Origin: Streptomyces sp. NBC_00237
GTDB lineage: Bacteria; Actinomycetota; Actinomycetes; Streptomycetales; Streptomycetaceae
Assembly: GCF_026342435.1 (NCBI RefSeq)
Contig: NZ_JAPEMT010000001.1
Coordinates: 1,420,501-1,484,500 of the forward strand
Reading direction: 5' to 3'
DNA: 64,000 nt
Shown in pieces: positions 49,607 to 59,101 of this stretch; position 1 is the first letter of the stretch, and each line of letters starts with the position of its first letter. The notes below the pieces were generated by a model. It had not been told where the DNA came from, searched no databases, and was given only the letters and a program-made list of their open reading frames with translations. Position numbers and translations under genes: made by a program.

Positions 49607-50260
49607 TCAGACGGCGGCTTCCGCCTCGACGATCAGCGCGAGTCCGGGCCGGGACTCCAGGCCCCGCAGCGCCGGATCGTCGCTCTCGCCCGCCGCACAC
49701 CGCCGGACAGCCGTGAATCCGGCCGCCTCCAGCTCCGCCGTCAGGGTGTCGAAGTCCCACAGGTACCCCTCGTGGTGCCCGCAGTCCTGGAACATCGACC
49801 GCAGCAGGTCCACCGGGTGGTGCATCTCGTACCCCGCCTGCCGGTCCCGCGCCATCTGCCGCACCGTCGTCTCGTCGCGCGCCGTGTAGAGCCGTACGGC
49901 GTGCTCGACGTCCGGCGTCGCCAGCCGGATCCGCCCCCCGGGAGCGAGCGCGCGGCGCGCCTCCCGGAAGAGGCGGCGGTTCGGCTCCAGGCGGATGTGC
50001 TCGATCACGTTGTCCGCGTAGACGTGACTCACCGAGGCGGGGTGCACCGGCCAGGTCCGGGTGGCGTCCAGGTAGTGCCGGGTCCGCCAGCAGACGTCGG
50101 TGCCGATCCACCCCGGGCGGCGGCTGGTGTGGGCCCCCACCTCGATCTTCAGGGGCGCCGCCGCCCCCGCGGACCGGGCGAACCGGAGCTTGGCGAGGGG
50201 ACGGTTCACCGCGCCGATGACGGCCTTGGCCAGGGTCTTCGCGTTCAGCATGATCAGCAT
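49607..50260 (-). CDS. SAM-dependent methyltransferase (class I)
   Basis: A 217-residue protein with a methyltransferase-type core: LKIEVGAHTSRRPGWIGTDV (motif I-like), VSHVYADNVIEHIRLEPNRR, REARRALAPGGRIRLATPDV (post-II PGG). This is the pattern of the methyltransf_11 group acting on small molecules or sugars. It lies 12 bases from the TetR stop and converges on it. The substrate is not predictable. Confidence 0.85.
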   Translation of the reverse strand: MLIMLNAKTLAKAVIGAVNRPLAKLRFARSAGAAAPLKIEVGAHTSRRPGWIGTDVCWRTRHYLDATRTWPVHPASVSHVYADNVIEHIRLEPNRRLFREARRALAPGGRIRLATPDVEHAVRLYTARDETTVRQMARDRQAGYEMHHPVDLLRSMFQDCGHHEGYLWDFDTLTAELEAAGFTAVRRCAAGESDDPALRGLESRPGLALIVEAEAAV

Positions 50261-50526
50261 GGGGAGACGCTAGGGCGGTGTGCCGGGCGCCGCGCTGAGC
50301 CACGCGCACCTGACGCGATGTTCCTCCGGTCCGTCCGATGAGGCACCTCACGTGGCTGTCCGCCCCGCACGTGGTGAAGGCGCGAACACCCCATGGAGAC
50401 AGGGGATTTGACCTTCACGCCGCCTCCACACACACTGGTGTTCAGTGCAATGTCACATTGCGACTGCATCCTGAGTGCGTCAGCGATGCCTACGAACGAC
50501 GTTTCTGAACAGGGAGAACCACCCTC

Positions 50527-50979
50527 ATGTCTCGTACTGCTCTGCTCGCCACCGCGACGGCAGGTCTGGTCTTACTCGGTGCGGCTCCGGCCACCGCCGC
50601 TCAGACCCCCACCACCCCTGCCACGATCGTGACGTGCGGTCCTTCCGCCCTCCAGGCGGGCCTGTCCACGAAGGTGTGCGCCGCGGTCACCGGCACCAAC
50701 GTGCAGTTGTACGGTCAGATCAGCCTGGCGGGCCCGCCCAGCCCGGGCTCCACGCTTCCGGTCAAGGACCTGATCACGACCCTCTCCGGCGGCGTCGTCG
50801 GCGGTGCCTCGCTCGGCGCCCAGACGCAGACGGTGCGTTTCCAGTCCACGACCACTCAGGTCCGCGGCGTCAGCGGCACCGCCCCGTGCGGGTCGACGGT
50901 CCACGCCGAGTTCGCCGTGTCCGCCTTCAGCTCCCCTCCCTCCGGCCCGGCGGTCCTGAACGTTCCGGTCACCTGCTGA
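50527..50979 (+). CDS. Small secreted protein
   Basis: A 150-residue protein with a signal peptide (MSRTALLATATAGLVLLGAA, cleaved after ATA). The mature part is Thr-, Ser- and Gly-rich, with four Cys (CGPSALQAG, KVCAAV, APCGS, final VTC) that could form two disulfides. No domain recognised. AGGGAGAACCACCCTC precedes the ATG. A very strong terminator follows. Confidence 0.8.
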   Translation: MSRTALLATATAGLVLLGAAPATAAQTPTTPATIVTCGPSALQAGLSTKVCAAVTGTNVQLYGQISLAGPPSPGSTLPVKDLITTLSGGVVGGASLGAQTQTVRFQSTTTQVRGVSGTAPCGSTVHAEFAVSAFSSPPSGPAVLNVPVTC

Positions 50980-51036
50980 CGAACGGCCGGGCTTCGCAGC
51001 GCCGGTAAGTGCACCCGGCCTGCGGACGCTTGTGCA

Positions 51037-51075
51037 CGACGCAGCCCCTGGCGTGGTCGGCCAGGGGCTGCGTCG
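51037..51075 (+). terminator. Strong terminator after the secreted protein gene
   Basis: Perfect 16-base arms (51037-51052 CGACGCAGCCCCTGGC and 51060-51075 GCCAGGGGCTGCGTCG) with a 7-base loop. Confidence 0.8.
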
Positions 51076-51136
51076 CGTTGCCCCACCCGCCGGAACCCTC
51101 CGTGCGCCCGCGAACACGCCCGGCAGAATGGTCCCC

Positions 51137-51916
51137 ATGCCGATACTGAGCCGTGCCGCCCTCGTCGACCATCTCGTCCGCACCCGCATCGCGGGCGACG
51201 TCGCCACTCCACGCGACAACAACCTCTCGCATTACAGAAAGCTGGCCAACGGCGACCGGCACTACTGGCTCGGCATCGAGCTCGGTGACCGGTGGGCCGA
51301 CGAGCAGGACGTACTGGCCGTGATGGCGGAGCGGTGCGGGGTCAGCGACGACCCCGAGCACCGGCACGGGCAGGACACCATCGACCCCGAGCTGACCGTG
51401 GACGCCCTGGACCGGGCCGCCGCGCGGCTGCGCAAGGCCGCCGCCGACAAGCAGCGGGTGCTGTTCGCGACCGGGCACCCCGGGGCGCTGCTGAACGTGC
51501 ACGGCGCGACCGCGCGGGCGCTGCGGGACGCCGGGTGCGACGTCGTACGGATTCCGGGTGGGCTGACGGCGGACGAGGGGTACGTCGTGCAGTTCGCCGA
51601 CGTGGCGGTCTTCGAGCGGGGGGCCAGCCTGTGGCACACCCACTCGCCCGCGCCGATGACCGCGATCCTGGACGGTCTTGAGCGCAACGGGGAGCCGCTG
51701 CCGGATCTGGTCTTCGCCGATCACGGGTGGGCCGGGTGCGCCGGGCAGCGCGGCATCGACTCGATCGGGTACGCGGACTGCAACGACCCGGCGCTGTTCC
51801 TCGGCGAGGCGGAGGGGATCATGGCGGTCACCATTCCGCTGGACGACCACGTCGTCGACCCGTTCTTCTACGAGCCGATGACGGACTACTTGCTGGACGC
51901 CGCCGGTCTGCGCTGA
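51137..51916 (+). CDS. Conserved actinomycete protein, phosphatase-like annotation
   Basis: A 259-residue protein. The centre has a GHPGALLNVHGATARALRDA helix and VRIPGGLTADEGYVVQFADV; the C-terminal part holds FADHGWAGCAGQRGIDSIGY and DCNDPALFLGEAEGIMAVTI with conserved acidic residues. Streptomyces homologues are often labelled phosphatase; I cannot confirm the reaction. ATG 51137 was chosen over 51128, without a clear ribosome site at either. Its end overlaps the CDF gene by 31 bases (convergent). Confidence 0.7.
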   Translation: MPILSRAALVDHLVRTRIAGDVATPRDNNLSHYRKLANGDRHYWLGIELGDRWADEQDVLAVMAERCGVSDDPEHRHGQDTIDPELTVDALDRAAARLRKAAADKQRVLFATGHPGALLNVHGATARALRDAGCDVVRIPGGLTADEGYVVQFADVAVFERGASLWHTHSPAPMTAILDGLERNGEPLPDLVFADHGWAGCAGQRGIDSIGYADCNDPALFLGEAEGIMAVTIPLDDHVVDPFFYEPMTDYLLDAAGLR

Positions 51917-52881
51917 CCGCGTCCCCCTCCTCGCCGGGGGGTGGGATCCAGGTAGACCCGCGCGATGGCGGGGTAGCGCTCGCGGAGCTGCTGTTCGGCC
52001 TCCTCGCAGGCCCACTCCACCTCGGCGGCGGACGAGACGTCCCGGAAGTCGATCTTCGCGGCGACCAGGATCTCGTTCGGGCCCTGGATGAGGGTGGTCA
52101 GTTCGAGGACGTCGACGATGTGGGGGACGGAGAGGAGCTCCTCCCGGACCCCCGCCCGCATCTCCGGGGGCAGGGCGCGGCCGATGAGGAGCTGGGCGTT
52201 GCTGCGGCCCAGCACCCAGGCGACGTACACGAGGAGCAGGCCGATGAGGATCGAGGCGATCCCGTCCCAGACGCCGGAGCCCGTGAGCCGGCCCAGGAAC
52301 AGGCCGCAGGCGGCGAGCAGCAGGCCGACCAGGGCGGCGGAGTCCTCCATCACGACCGCCTTGACGGCGGTGTCGGGCGTCAGCCGGAAGTAGCGGCCGG
52401 GGCGTGCGCCCAGGCGGGCGGCCTCCGAGCGGACCTGCTTGATGCCGGTGCGCAGCGAGTAGCCCTCCAGGAGGAAGGCCACGCCCAGGACGATGTACGA
52501 GACGAGGGGATCGCCGAGCTGCTCGCCGTGGGCGAGGGTGTGGATTCCGTCGTAGAGGGAGAAGACGGCACCGCCGACGAAGGTGGCGACGGAGGCCAGC
52601 ATCGCCCAGATGTAGCGCTCCGGGCCGTGGCCCAGGGGGTGCCGGGCGTCGGCGGGCTTCTCACTGCGTTTGAGCGCGGTCAGGAGGAGGAGTTCGGTGA
52701 CCGTGTCGGCCACCGAGTGCGCCGCCTCCGACAGCATCGCGCTGGAGCCGCTGATCGCGCCCGCGACGGCTTTCGCGACGGCGATGCCGAGGTTGGCGAC
52801 CGCCGCGACGATCACCGTGAAGGTGCTCTCGCCGCCGCCGTCGGGTGCCGCAGGGGTGTCCGTTGTGTTGTCCTCCGCCAT
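51886..52881 (-). CDS. Cation diffusion facilitator transporter
   Basis: A 331-residue CDF-family protein. Six membrane helices include the metal-site helix SGSSAMLSEAAHSVADTVTE and AVVMEDSAALVGLLLAACGL (with D and H of the transport site), and a C-terminal cytoplasmic domain (LSVPHIVDVLELTTLIQGPN, KIDFRDVSSAAEVEWACEEA). It exports Zn, Fe or Mn in exchange for protons. It ends in a basic Gly-rich tail (TPRRGGGRGQRRP). Confidence 0.9.
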   Translation of the reverse strand: MAEDNTTDTPAAPDGGGESTFTVIVAAVANLGIAVAKAVAGAISGSSAMLSEAAHSVADTVTELLLLTALKRSEKPADARHPLGHGPERYIWAMLASVATFVGGAVFSLYDGIHTLAHGEQLGDPLVSYIVLGVAFLLEGYSLRTGIKQVRSEAARLGARPGRYFRLTPDTAVKAVVMEDSAALVGLLLAACGLFLGRLTGSGVWDGIASILIGLLLVYVAWVLGRSNAQLLIGRALPPEMRAGVREELLSVPHIVDVLELTTLIQGPNEILVAAKIDFRDVSSAAEVEWACEEAEQQLRERYPAIARVYLDPTPRRGGGRGQRRPAASSK

Positions 52882-52901
52882 GATGCGGACCGTATGCCCG
52901 A

Positions 52902-53777
52902 TCAGTGCGGGACGCGAACCACGCCCTCCTGGATGACGGAGATCGCCAGGCGGCCGTCCTGCGTGTAGATGCGGGCCTGGCCCAGGCCCCGGCCGCCCGA
53001 AGCGGAGGGCGACTCCTGGTCGTACAGCAGCCACTCGTCGGCGCGGAAGGGGCGGTGGAACCACATCGCGTGGTCGAGTGACGCCCCGACGACGTCGCCG
53101 GTCGCCCAGCCGCCCCGGCCGTGGGCCAGCAGGACGGAGTCGAGGAGCGTCATGTCCGAGACGTACGTGGCGAGGCAGACGTGCAGCAGGTGGTCGTCGG
53201 CCAGCTTGCCGTTCGTACGGAACCAGACCTGCGAGCGCGGGTCCCGGGGCTCGCCGACCGTGGCGTACGGGGGCGAGTCGACGTAACGCAGGTCGATCGC
53301 GGCACGGGCTTCGAGGAGGCGGTCCACCGTGCCCGGGTCGACGAACCGGTCCGCGTAGCGGGGGAGGGTCTCGGCGGCCGTGGGGAGGGTGGCCGGGTCC
53401 GGGGACGCGGGCATCGGGGCCTGGTGCTCCATGCCCTCCTCGTACGTCTGGAACGACGCGGAGAGGTGGAAGACCGGCTGGCCGTGCTGGACGGCGACGA
53501 CCCGGCGCGTGGTGAAGGAGCGGCCGTCGCGGATGCGGTCGACCGTGTAGACGATCGGGGCCGAGGGGTCGCCCGCGCGCAGGAAGTACGCGTGCAGGGA
53601 GTGGGCGAGGCGGTCCTCGGGGACCGTCCGCCCGGCGGCGACCAGGGCCTGAGCCGCGACCTGGCCGCCGAACACGCGCGGGACGATGGCCGAGCGGCTC
53701 ACGCCCCGGAAGATGTCCTGCTCGATCCGCTCCAGGTCGAGCAGATCGAGCAGGGACTCAAGTGCCTTGTTGTTCAT
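52902..53777 (-). CDS. tesB: Acyl-CoA thioesterase II
   Basis: A 291-residue double-hotdog thioesterase. It has the TesB pattern: [34 protein letters not shown], the catalytic Asp in [22 protein letters not shown] and the Gln in [20 protein letters not shown]. It releases free fatty acids from acyl-CoA. It lies 24 bases from an acyl-CoA dehydrogenase gene in the same direction, so the two may be linked in fatty-acid breakdown. Confidence 0.95.
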   Translation of the reverse strand: MNNKALESLLDLLDLERIEQDIFRGVSRSAIVPRVFGGQVAAQALVAAGRTVPEDRLAHSLHAYFLRAGDPSAPIVYTVDRIRDGRSFTTRRVVAVQHGQPVFHLSASFQTYEEGMEHQAPMPASPDPATLPTAAETLPRYADRFVDPGTVDRLLEARAAIDLRYVDSPPYATVGEPRDPRSQVWFRTNGKLADDHLLHVCLATYVSDMTLLDSVLLAHGRGGWATGDVVGASLDHAMWFHRPFRADEWLLYDQESPSASGGRGLGQARIYTQDGRLAISVIQEGVVRVPH

Positions 53778-53801
53778 GGGGGTTGTTGTAGCAGGCGGGT
53801 G

Positions 53802-54959
53802 CTACAGGCCCATGTCCTTGGCGATGATCATCTTCATGACCTCGCTGGTGCCGCCGTAGATGCGGTTCACGCGGTTGTCCGCGTACAGACGGGCGATCGG
53901 GTACTCGTTCATGAAGCCGTAGCCGCCGTGCAGCTGGAGGCAGCGGTCGATGACGCGGTGCGCGACCTCGGTGCAGAAGAGCTTCGCGGAGGCGGCTTCC
54001 GCTGCCGTCAGCTCACCCGCGTCGAGCGCTTCGAGGGCGCGGTCGGCGACCGCCTCGGCGGCGTCCACCTCGGCCTGGCAGGCGGCCAGCTCGAACTTGG
54101 TGTTCTGGAAGGTGGCGACCGGCTTGCCGAAGACCGTGCGGTCCTGGACGTACTGCTTCGTGAACCGGACGGCGGCCTTGGCCTGCGCGTACGCGCCGTA
54201 CGCGATGCCCCAGCGCTCGGAGGCGAGGTTGTGGCCGAGGTAGCCGAAGCCCTTGTTCTCCTCGCCGAGCAGGTCCTCGACGGGCACCTTCACGTCGACG
54301 AACGCCAGCTCGGCGGTGTCGGACGTGCGCAGGCCCAGCTTGTCGAGCTTGCGGCCGACCGAGTAGCCCTCGGACTTCGTGTCGACGGCGAACAGGGAGA
54401 TGCCGAAGCGGCGGTCCTCGGCGGTCGGCGCGGAGGTGCGGGCGCAGACGATGACGCGGTCGGCGTGGACGCCGCCCGTGATGAAGGTCTTCGCGCCGTT
54501 GAGGACGTAGTGCGAGCCGTCCTCGGAGAGCTTGGCGGTGGTCTTCATGCCCGCGACGTCGGAGCCGGTGCCCGGCTCGGTCATCGCGAGGGCCCACATC
54601 TCCTCACCGGTGCAGAACTTCTCCAGGTACCGCTTCTTCTGCTCGTCGGTGGCGAGCATGAGGAGGTACGGGAGGCCCAGGAGGACGTGGACGCCCGAGC
54701 CGCCGAAGGTGACGCCCGCGCGGGTGGTCTCCTCGGTGAGGATCGCCTCGAACTTGTGCGTGCTCAGGCCCGCGCCGCCGAACTCCTCGGGCACGTTGAT
54801 GCCGAAGACGCCCAGCTCGCCGAGCTTGTAGTAGAAGTCGCGGGGGGCCTGGCCTGCGGCGAACCACTCGTCGTAGACGGGCACGACCTCGGCCTCGATG
54901 AAGGCCCTCAGGGTCTCCCGGAACGCCTCGTGGTCCTCGTTGAATACGGTACGGCGCAC
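53802..54959 (-). CDS. Acyl-CoA dehydrogenase, second copy
   Basis: A 385-residue acyl-CoA dehydrogenase. Signatures: [73 protein letters not shown]. At the usual C-terminal catalytic position it has Gly (IYGGTSEVM) rather than Glu; the Glu in LASERW likely serves as the base, as in long-chain or isovaleryl-type enzymes. Substrate chain length cannot be set from sequence. It forms a pair with tesB. Confidence 0.92.
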   Translation of the reverse strand: MRRTVFNEDHEAFRETLRAFIEAEVVPVYDEWFAAGQAPRDFYYKLGELGVFGINVPEEFGGAGLSTHKFEAILTEETTRAGVTFGGSGVHVLLGLPYLLMLATDEQKKRYLEKFCTGEEMWALAMTEPGTGSDVAGMKTTAKLSEDGSHYVLNGAKTFITGGVHADRVIVCARTSAPTAEDRRFGISLFAVDTKSEGYSVGRKLDKLGLRTSDTAELAFVDVKVPVEDLLGEENKGFGYLGHNLASERWGIAYGAYAQAKAAVRFTKQYVQDRTVFGKPVATFQNTKFELAACQAEVDAAEAVADRALEALDAGELTAAEAASAKLFCTEVAHRVIDRCLQLHGGYGFMNEYPIARLYADNRVNRIYGGTSEVMKMIIAKDMGL

Positions 54960-55235
54960 GTGACGCTCCCTCTGCGAGTGGTGGATCCCTGCCTTGAGCC
55001 GGGCGCTTCGGGCGTGCAGGCCGCTAAGCGCTTGCTCAGATACCCGGCAAAAGTTACCGGCCGGTCACTGGGGTGTCCAGAGGAGTGCGGTGTTGGAGGG
55101 ACCACACGGGTTCCGGGAGCGCGGAGGGGGCCCGGGCGTGGTGGGAGGCGGTTCTGTCCGTCACGTACAGGTGGAGCGGGCTCTTCATCCATCCGTACAT
55201 GTGCGGAATCCGCAGCCCTGCCTACGCTCGACGGT

Positions 55236-56207
55236 ATGAACACTCCCTCTTCCGAGCCCCGCGGCCCCGTCGACTCGTCCCGCATTCCCCGGTACGCCGG
55301 TCCGGCGACGTTCGCCCGGCTGCCGCGCCTGGACGAGGTCGGCGGGCGTACGGATGTCGCGGTCGTCGGCGTTCCCTTCGACGCGGGCGTCTCCTACCGG
55401 CCGGGCGCGCGCTTCGGCGGCAACGCCATCCGCGAGGCGTCGCGACTGCTGCGGCCGTACAACCCGGCTCAGGACGCGTCGCCGTTCGCGCTGGCGCAGG
55501 TCGCGGACGCCGGTGACATCGCGGCGAACCCGTTCAACATCAACGAGGCCGTCGAGACGATCGAGGCCGCCGCCGACGACCTGCTCGGGTCGGGCGCGCG
55601 GATGATGACGCTGGGCGGGGACCACACCATCGCGCTGCCGCTGCTGCGGTCGGTCGCGAAGAAGCACGGACCGGTGGCGCTGCTGCACTTCGACGCGCAC
55701 CTGGACACGTGGGACACGTACTTCGGGGCGGAGTACACGCACGGAACGCCGTTCCGCCGGGCCGTCGAGGAGGGCATCCTCGACACGGAGGCGCTGTCGC
55801 ACGTCGGTACGCGGGGGCCGCTGTACGGCAAGCAGGACCTGCGGGACGACGAGAAGATGGGCTTCGGCATCGTGACGTCCGCCGATGTCATGCGGCGGGG
55901 TGTGGACGAGGTCGCGGACCAGCTCCGTCAGCGCATCGGGGACCGCCCCCTGTACATCTCGATCGACATCGACGTGCTGGACCCGGCGCACGCGCCGGGC
56001 ACCGGGACGCCGGAGGCCGGGGGCCTCACCTCGCGCGAGCTGCTGGAGATCATCCGGGGGCTGTCCTCCTGCAACCTCGTCTCGGCGGACGTCGTCGAGG
56101 TCGCGCCCGCGTACGACCACGCGGAGATCACGTCGGTGGCGGCGTCGCACACGGCGTACGAGCTGACGACGATCATGTCGCGGCAGATCGCCGCTGCGCG
56201 GGGCTGA
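55236..56207 (+). CDS. speB: Agmatinase/guanidinobutyrase-family ureohydrolase
   Basis: A 323-residue binuclear-Mn enzyme with [46 protein letters not shown], and [19 protein letters not shown], the metal ligands of ureohydrolases. It hydrolyses agmatine or 4-guanidinobutyrate to urea plus amine; S. coelicolor homologues include a guanidinobutyrase at the same place, from memory. It is followed by tandem dispersed repeats and a ThDP enzyme gene. Confidence 0.9.
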   Translation: MNTPSSEPRGPVDSSRIPRYAGPATFARLPRLDEVGGRTDVAVVGVPFDAGVSYRPGARFGGNAIREASRLLRPYNPAQDASPFALAQVADAGDIAANPFNINEAVETIEAAADDLLGSGARMMTLGGDHTIALPLLRSVAKKHGPVALLHFDAHLDTWDTYFGAEYTHGTPFRRAVEEGILDTEALSHVGTRGPLYGKQDLRDDEKMGFGIVTSADVMRRGVDEVADQLRQRIGDRPLYISIDIDVLDPAHAPGTGTPEAGGLTSRELLEIIRGLSSCNLVSADVVEVAPAYDHAEITSVAASHTAYELTTIMSRQIAAARG

Positions 56208-56292
56208 TCCCGGACTGGGGTGGGGGGGAAAGGTGCGGGGCGGTGGGTGGGTGCTGTTACCGCCTGGGGCTACGCCCCTCGCCCCCTGCACG

Positions 56293-56370
56293 GGCTGCGC
56301 CCGCGCGTCCTCAAGCGCCGGACGGGCTGGGTCGGCTGCGCCCGCGCGTCCTCAAGCGCCGGACGGGCTG
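56293..56370. repeat. Two copies of a dispersed Streptomyces repeat
   Basis: The 37-bp unit beginning GGCTGCGCCCGCGCGTCCTC and ending AGCGCCGGACGGGCTG occurs at 56293-56329 and 56334-56370. The CTCAAGCGCCGGACGGGCTG part is widespread in Streptomyces intergenic DNA. It fills the gap between the speB-like gene and the ThDP enzyme. Confidence 0.85.
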
Positions 56371-56405
56371 AAGATGACCCCACCCCATGAGCGAAGCTTG
56401 ACCCC

Positions 56406-58091
56406 ATGACCCACGACCACGACCTCGTCCTGCGGCCCACCCCCGCCCAGACCGCCGCCGCCCTCGCCCCGCCCCCCGGGCGTACCGGCGGTGACCTGGT
56501 CGTGGAGACCCTCCGGGGCCTCGGCGCGACCACCGTGTTCGGGTTGCCGGGGCAGCACGCCCTCGCCCTCTTCGACGCCCTGCGCCGCTCGCAGCTCTCG
56601 TACGTCGGGCTCCGCGTCGAGAACAACGCCGGGTTCGCCGCGGACGGGTACGGGCGGGTCACCGGGGAGGCCGCCCCGCTCTTCCTCTCCACCGGGCCGG
56701 GAGCCCTCACCTCCCTCCCCGCCCTCCAGGAAGCCGCCGCCGCCTCCGCGCCCGTACTGGCGATCTCCAGCCAGGTCCCGACGGCCGGACTGGGCGGTGG
56801 GCGCCGAGGCCACCTCCACGAGCTCCGCGACCAGCAGGCGTCCTTCCGCGACGTCGTGAAGTCCGTGCACCTCGCCCGTACGCAGTCCCAGATCCCGTCC
56901 GTGATCGCCGAGGCGTGGGAGTCCGCGCTGAGTGCCCCGCACGGGCCCGTGTGGGTCGAGGTTCCGCAGGACGTACTGGAGGCGGAGACGGAGATTCCGG
57001 TCGTGGTCGCGCCGGACGGCATCCCGCACGAGCTCGCGCCCCGTCCCGAACTCACCGCCGTCGCCGCGCACTTGCTCTCCACCGCGACCCGCCCGGTGAT
57101 CGTCGCGGGCGGCGGAGTCGTCCGTTCCGACGCGTCGAAGAAGCTCAGGCAGCTCGCCGAGCGGCTGAACGCCCCCGTCGTCACCACCTTCGGCGGCAAG
57201 GGCGCCTTTCCCTGGACGCACCCGCTGTCCCTCCAGTCCTGGCTGGAGGACCGGCACATGACCGAGTTCCTGGAGGAGGCCGACGTCCTGCTGGTGGTCG
57301 GGTCCGGGCTCGGTGAGCTCACCACCAACTACCGCACGTTCGCCCCGCGCGGGCGGATCGTCCAGATCGACGCCGATCTCGGGAAGCTGGAGTCCAACTA
57401 CCCCGCCCTCGGCATCCACGCCGACGCCCGCCTCGCACTGACCGCACTCCTGGAGACCATCGACGAGGTCCGGCCGGACGACACGGCCGCCACCGCCGTA
57501 CGGGACGTACTCGACCGCGTCCGGACCCGCATCGCGGCCCAGGGCCTCGACCAGGAGCAGCAGCTTCTCGCCGCGATCCGCGAGGCCCTCCCGGCCGCCG
57601 CCCCCAGCTTCTGGGACATGACGATCCTGACCTACTGGGCCTGGTCCGCCTTCGACCCCGCCCGCCCCAACACCATGCACTCCGCGCAGGGGGCGGGCGG
57701 GCTCGGCTACGCCTTCCCCGCAGCCCTCGGTGCGGCCGTCGCCGACCCCGACAGCCCCGTCCTCGCCGTGTCGGGGGACGGCGGCGCGATGTACTCCATC
57801 GCGGAGCTGGCCACCGCCCGGCAGCACGACCTCCCCGTGACGTGGCTGATCGTCGACGACGGGGGGTACGGCATCCTGCGCGAGTACGCGGACGGGGCGT
57901 ACAGGGAGCCGACGGGGACCGAGCTGGTCCGGCCCGACTTCGTGGCGCTGGCGGAGTCCTTCGGCGTGCCCGGGGTCCGTACGACACCGGAGACGCTGGC
58001 CGGAGACCTCGCGGCGGCGCTCAAGGCCCCCGGCCCCTCGGTCGTCGTCCTCCCGGCGCGGCTGCGGATGTTCGCGCCGACGCACGGGTAG
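56406..58091 (+). CDS. Thiamine-pyrophosphate-dependent enzyme (acetolactate-synthase-like)
   Basis: A 561-residue ThDP enzyme with three domains: PYR (LGATTVFGLPGQHALALFDA with Glu in VENNAGFAADGYGR), central (RPVIVAGGGVVRSDASKKLR), and PP domain with the cofactor motif SGDGGAMYSIAELATARQHD and VDDGGYG. Similar enzymes include acetolactate synthase and several amine or keto-acid carboligases. Located after speB, it may handle a product of guanidino compound breakdown, but this is inference. Its start lies 35 bases after the repeat. Confidence 0.9.
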   Translation: MTHDHDLVLRPTPAQTAAALAPPPGRTGGDLVVETLRGLGATTVFGLPGQHALALFDALRRSQLSYVGLRVENNAGFAADGYGRVTGEAAPLFLSTGPGALTSLPALQEAAAASAPVLAISSQVPTAGLGGGRRGHLHELRDQQASFRDVVKSVHLARTQSQIPSVIAEAWESALSAPHGPVWVEVPQDVLEAETEIPVVVAPDGIPHELAPRPELTAVAAHLLSTATRPVIVAGGGVVRSDASKKLRQLAERLNAPVVTTFGGKGAFPWTHPLSLQSWLEDRHMTEFLEEADVLLVVGSGLGELTTNYRTFAPRGRIVQIDADLGKLESNYPALGIHADARLALTALLETIDEVRPDDTAATAVRDVLDRVRTRIAAQGLDQEQQLLAAIREALPAAAPSFWDMTILTYWAWSAFDPARPNTMHSAQGAGGLGYAFPAALGAAVADPDSPVLAVSGDGGAMYSIAELATARQHDLPVTWLIVDDGGYGILREYADGAYREPTGTELVRPDFVALAESFGVPGVRTTPETLAGDLAAALKAPGPSVVVLPARLRMFAPTHG

Positions 58092-58106
58092 CCCGTTGGG
58101 CGGGTC

Positions 58107-58508
58107 CTATCCCTGTGCAGCCACCCTGACCTCGGGCGGTCGGCTCTGAGACTCCGACGCGTCGACTGCCGACTCCTCGGTGAAGGGGCGGAACTCGACC
58201 GTCCAGGTGTCGCCGCTCAACTCCATCGTCAGCGCGGCTTCCAGCGCCAGCGCCAGGCGGCCCAGCAGCGGCAGCGTGGGCACGGTCCCGCCCAGTTCCA
58301 TCTTGGACAGCTGGGGCTGGGACATGCCCGCCCGGCGGGCGAGCACGGTCTGCGAGAGCCCGAGTGCGGTACGCCTGTCGTAGATGATCTGCCCGAGGTC
58401 CCAGGCGAGATCGCGCTCCTTGCGCCGCCGCTCCCGCTCGGGGTCCTCGGCAATCCCCTCGGCGACCTTCCGGTCCCGGGATCGCTTCCACTCTGCGTGA
58501 CTGACCAT
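58107..58508 (-). CDS. XRE-family antitoxin
   Basis: A 133-residue protein. A basic N-terminal helix (AEWKRSRDRKVAEGIAEDPE) precedes an XRE HTH (DLGQIIYDRRTALGLSQTVL, ARRAGMSQPQLSKMELGGTV). Encoded 14 bases downstream of a RelE/HigB-like gene on the same strand, it matches the antitoxin of a type II system in toxin-first order. It ends near the stop of the convergent ThDP gene. Confidence 0.85.
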   Translation of the reverse strand: MVSHAEWKRSRDRKVAEGIAEDPERERRRKERDLAWDLGQIIYDRRTALGLSQTVLARRAGMSQPQLSKMELGGTVPTLPLLGRLALALEAALTMELSGDTWTVEFRPFTEESAVDASESQSRPPEVRVAAQG

Positions 58509-58522
58509 GGGGTCATCCTCCC

Positions 58523-58891
58523 TCAATCGGTGCGGCTGAATTCGTCTTCCGCAGGTTTGTGCTCGGCCTCGCACTCGGCCTTGGCCCGCCGTGCGCGGGC
58601 TACTTCGGCGACTTCCCGCTGCCGCTTCTTGCGAAAGACGGTCAGCATGACGACCCGGTGGCCGGGGGCGAGCCAGTAGGTGATGCGGACGGCCGTGCGG
58701 TCGTGGCCGATGTTGAAGCGCAGCTCCCGGACGCCGTCTCCCAGGTAGCGGGAGAAAGGCTCCCGCAGGCTGGTGGCCATGCGGCGGAGGCGTTCTGCCG
58801 CGTCCTCGACCGCCTCGTAGTCGTCGGCGGGCAGGTTCATCAGCCACAGCCGAACCTCCGGCTCGATCTCGATCTCGAAAGGATCACTCAT
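58523..58891 (-). CDS. RelE/HigB-like toxin
   Basis: A 122-residue protein with a ParE/RelE-type fold: VRLWLMNLPADDYEAVEDAA, ELRFNIGHDRTAVRITYWLA, GHRVVMLTVFRKKRQREVAE, with the basic Arg and Lys residues of ribosome-dependent RNases. It lies directly upstream of an XRE antitoxin gene, as in HigBA. Toxin-first order is typical for that group. Confidence 0.85.
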   Translation of the reverse strand: MSDPFEIEIEPEVRLWLMNLPADDYEAVEDAAERLRRMATSLREPFSRYLGDGVRELRFNIGHDRTAVRITYWLAPGHRVVMLTVFRKKRQREVAEVARARRAKAECEAEHKPAEDEFSRTD

Positions 58892-59101
58892 GCGTGAGAA
58901 CGTATAGACGGCCAAGCGTATATCTGTGGGAACGGTTACGCAGTCCCTCGAAGGTGTGATCCCGTCGTTTCGGGTGACGCCGAGATTCCGTCCCTCCTCT
59001 TTCCCTGTGACGTACAACCTTTTCCGTCCGCCCGAGTCATGTGAGGCGGGAGTGCCGGAAAGGCACTCCCGAGCCACTTGAGTCCAGGGGGACGGGGAAG
59101 C

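Noticed and set aside
56352..58085. 577-codon leftward open frame across the ThDP enzyme
   Set aside because: It is antisense to a gene with clear ThDP motifs, and no conserved motifs can be read in it.
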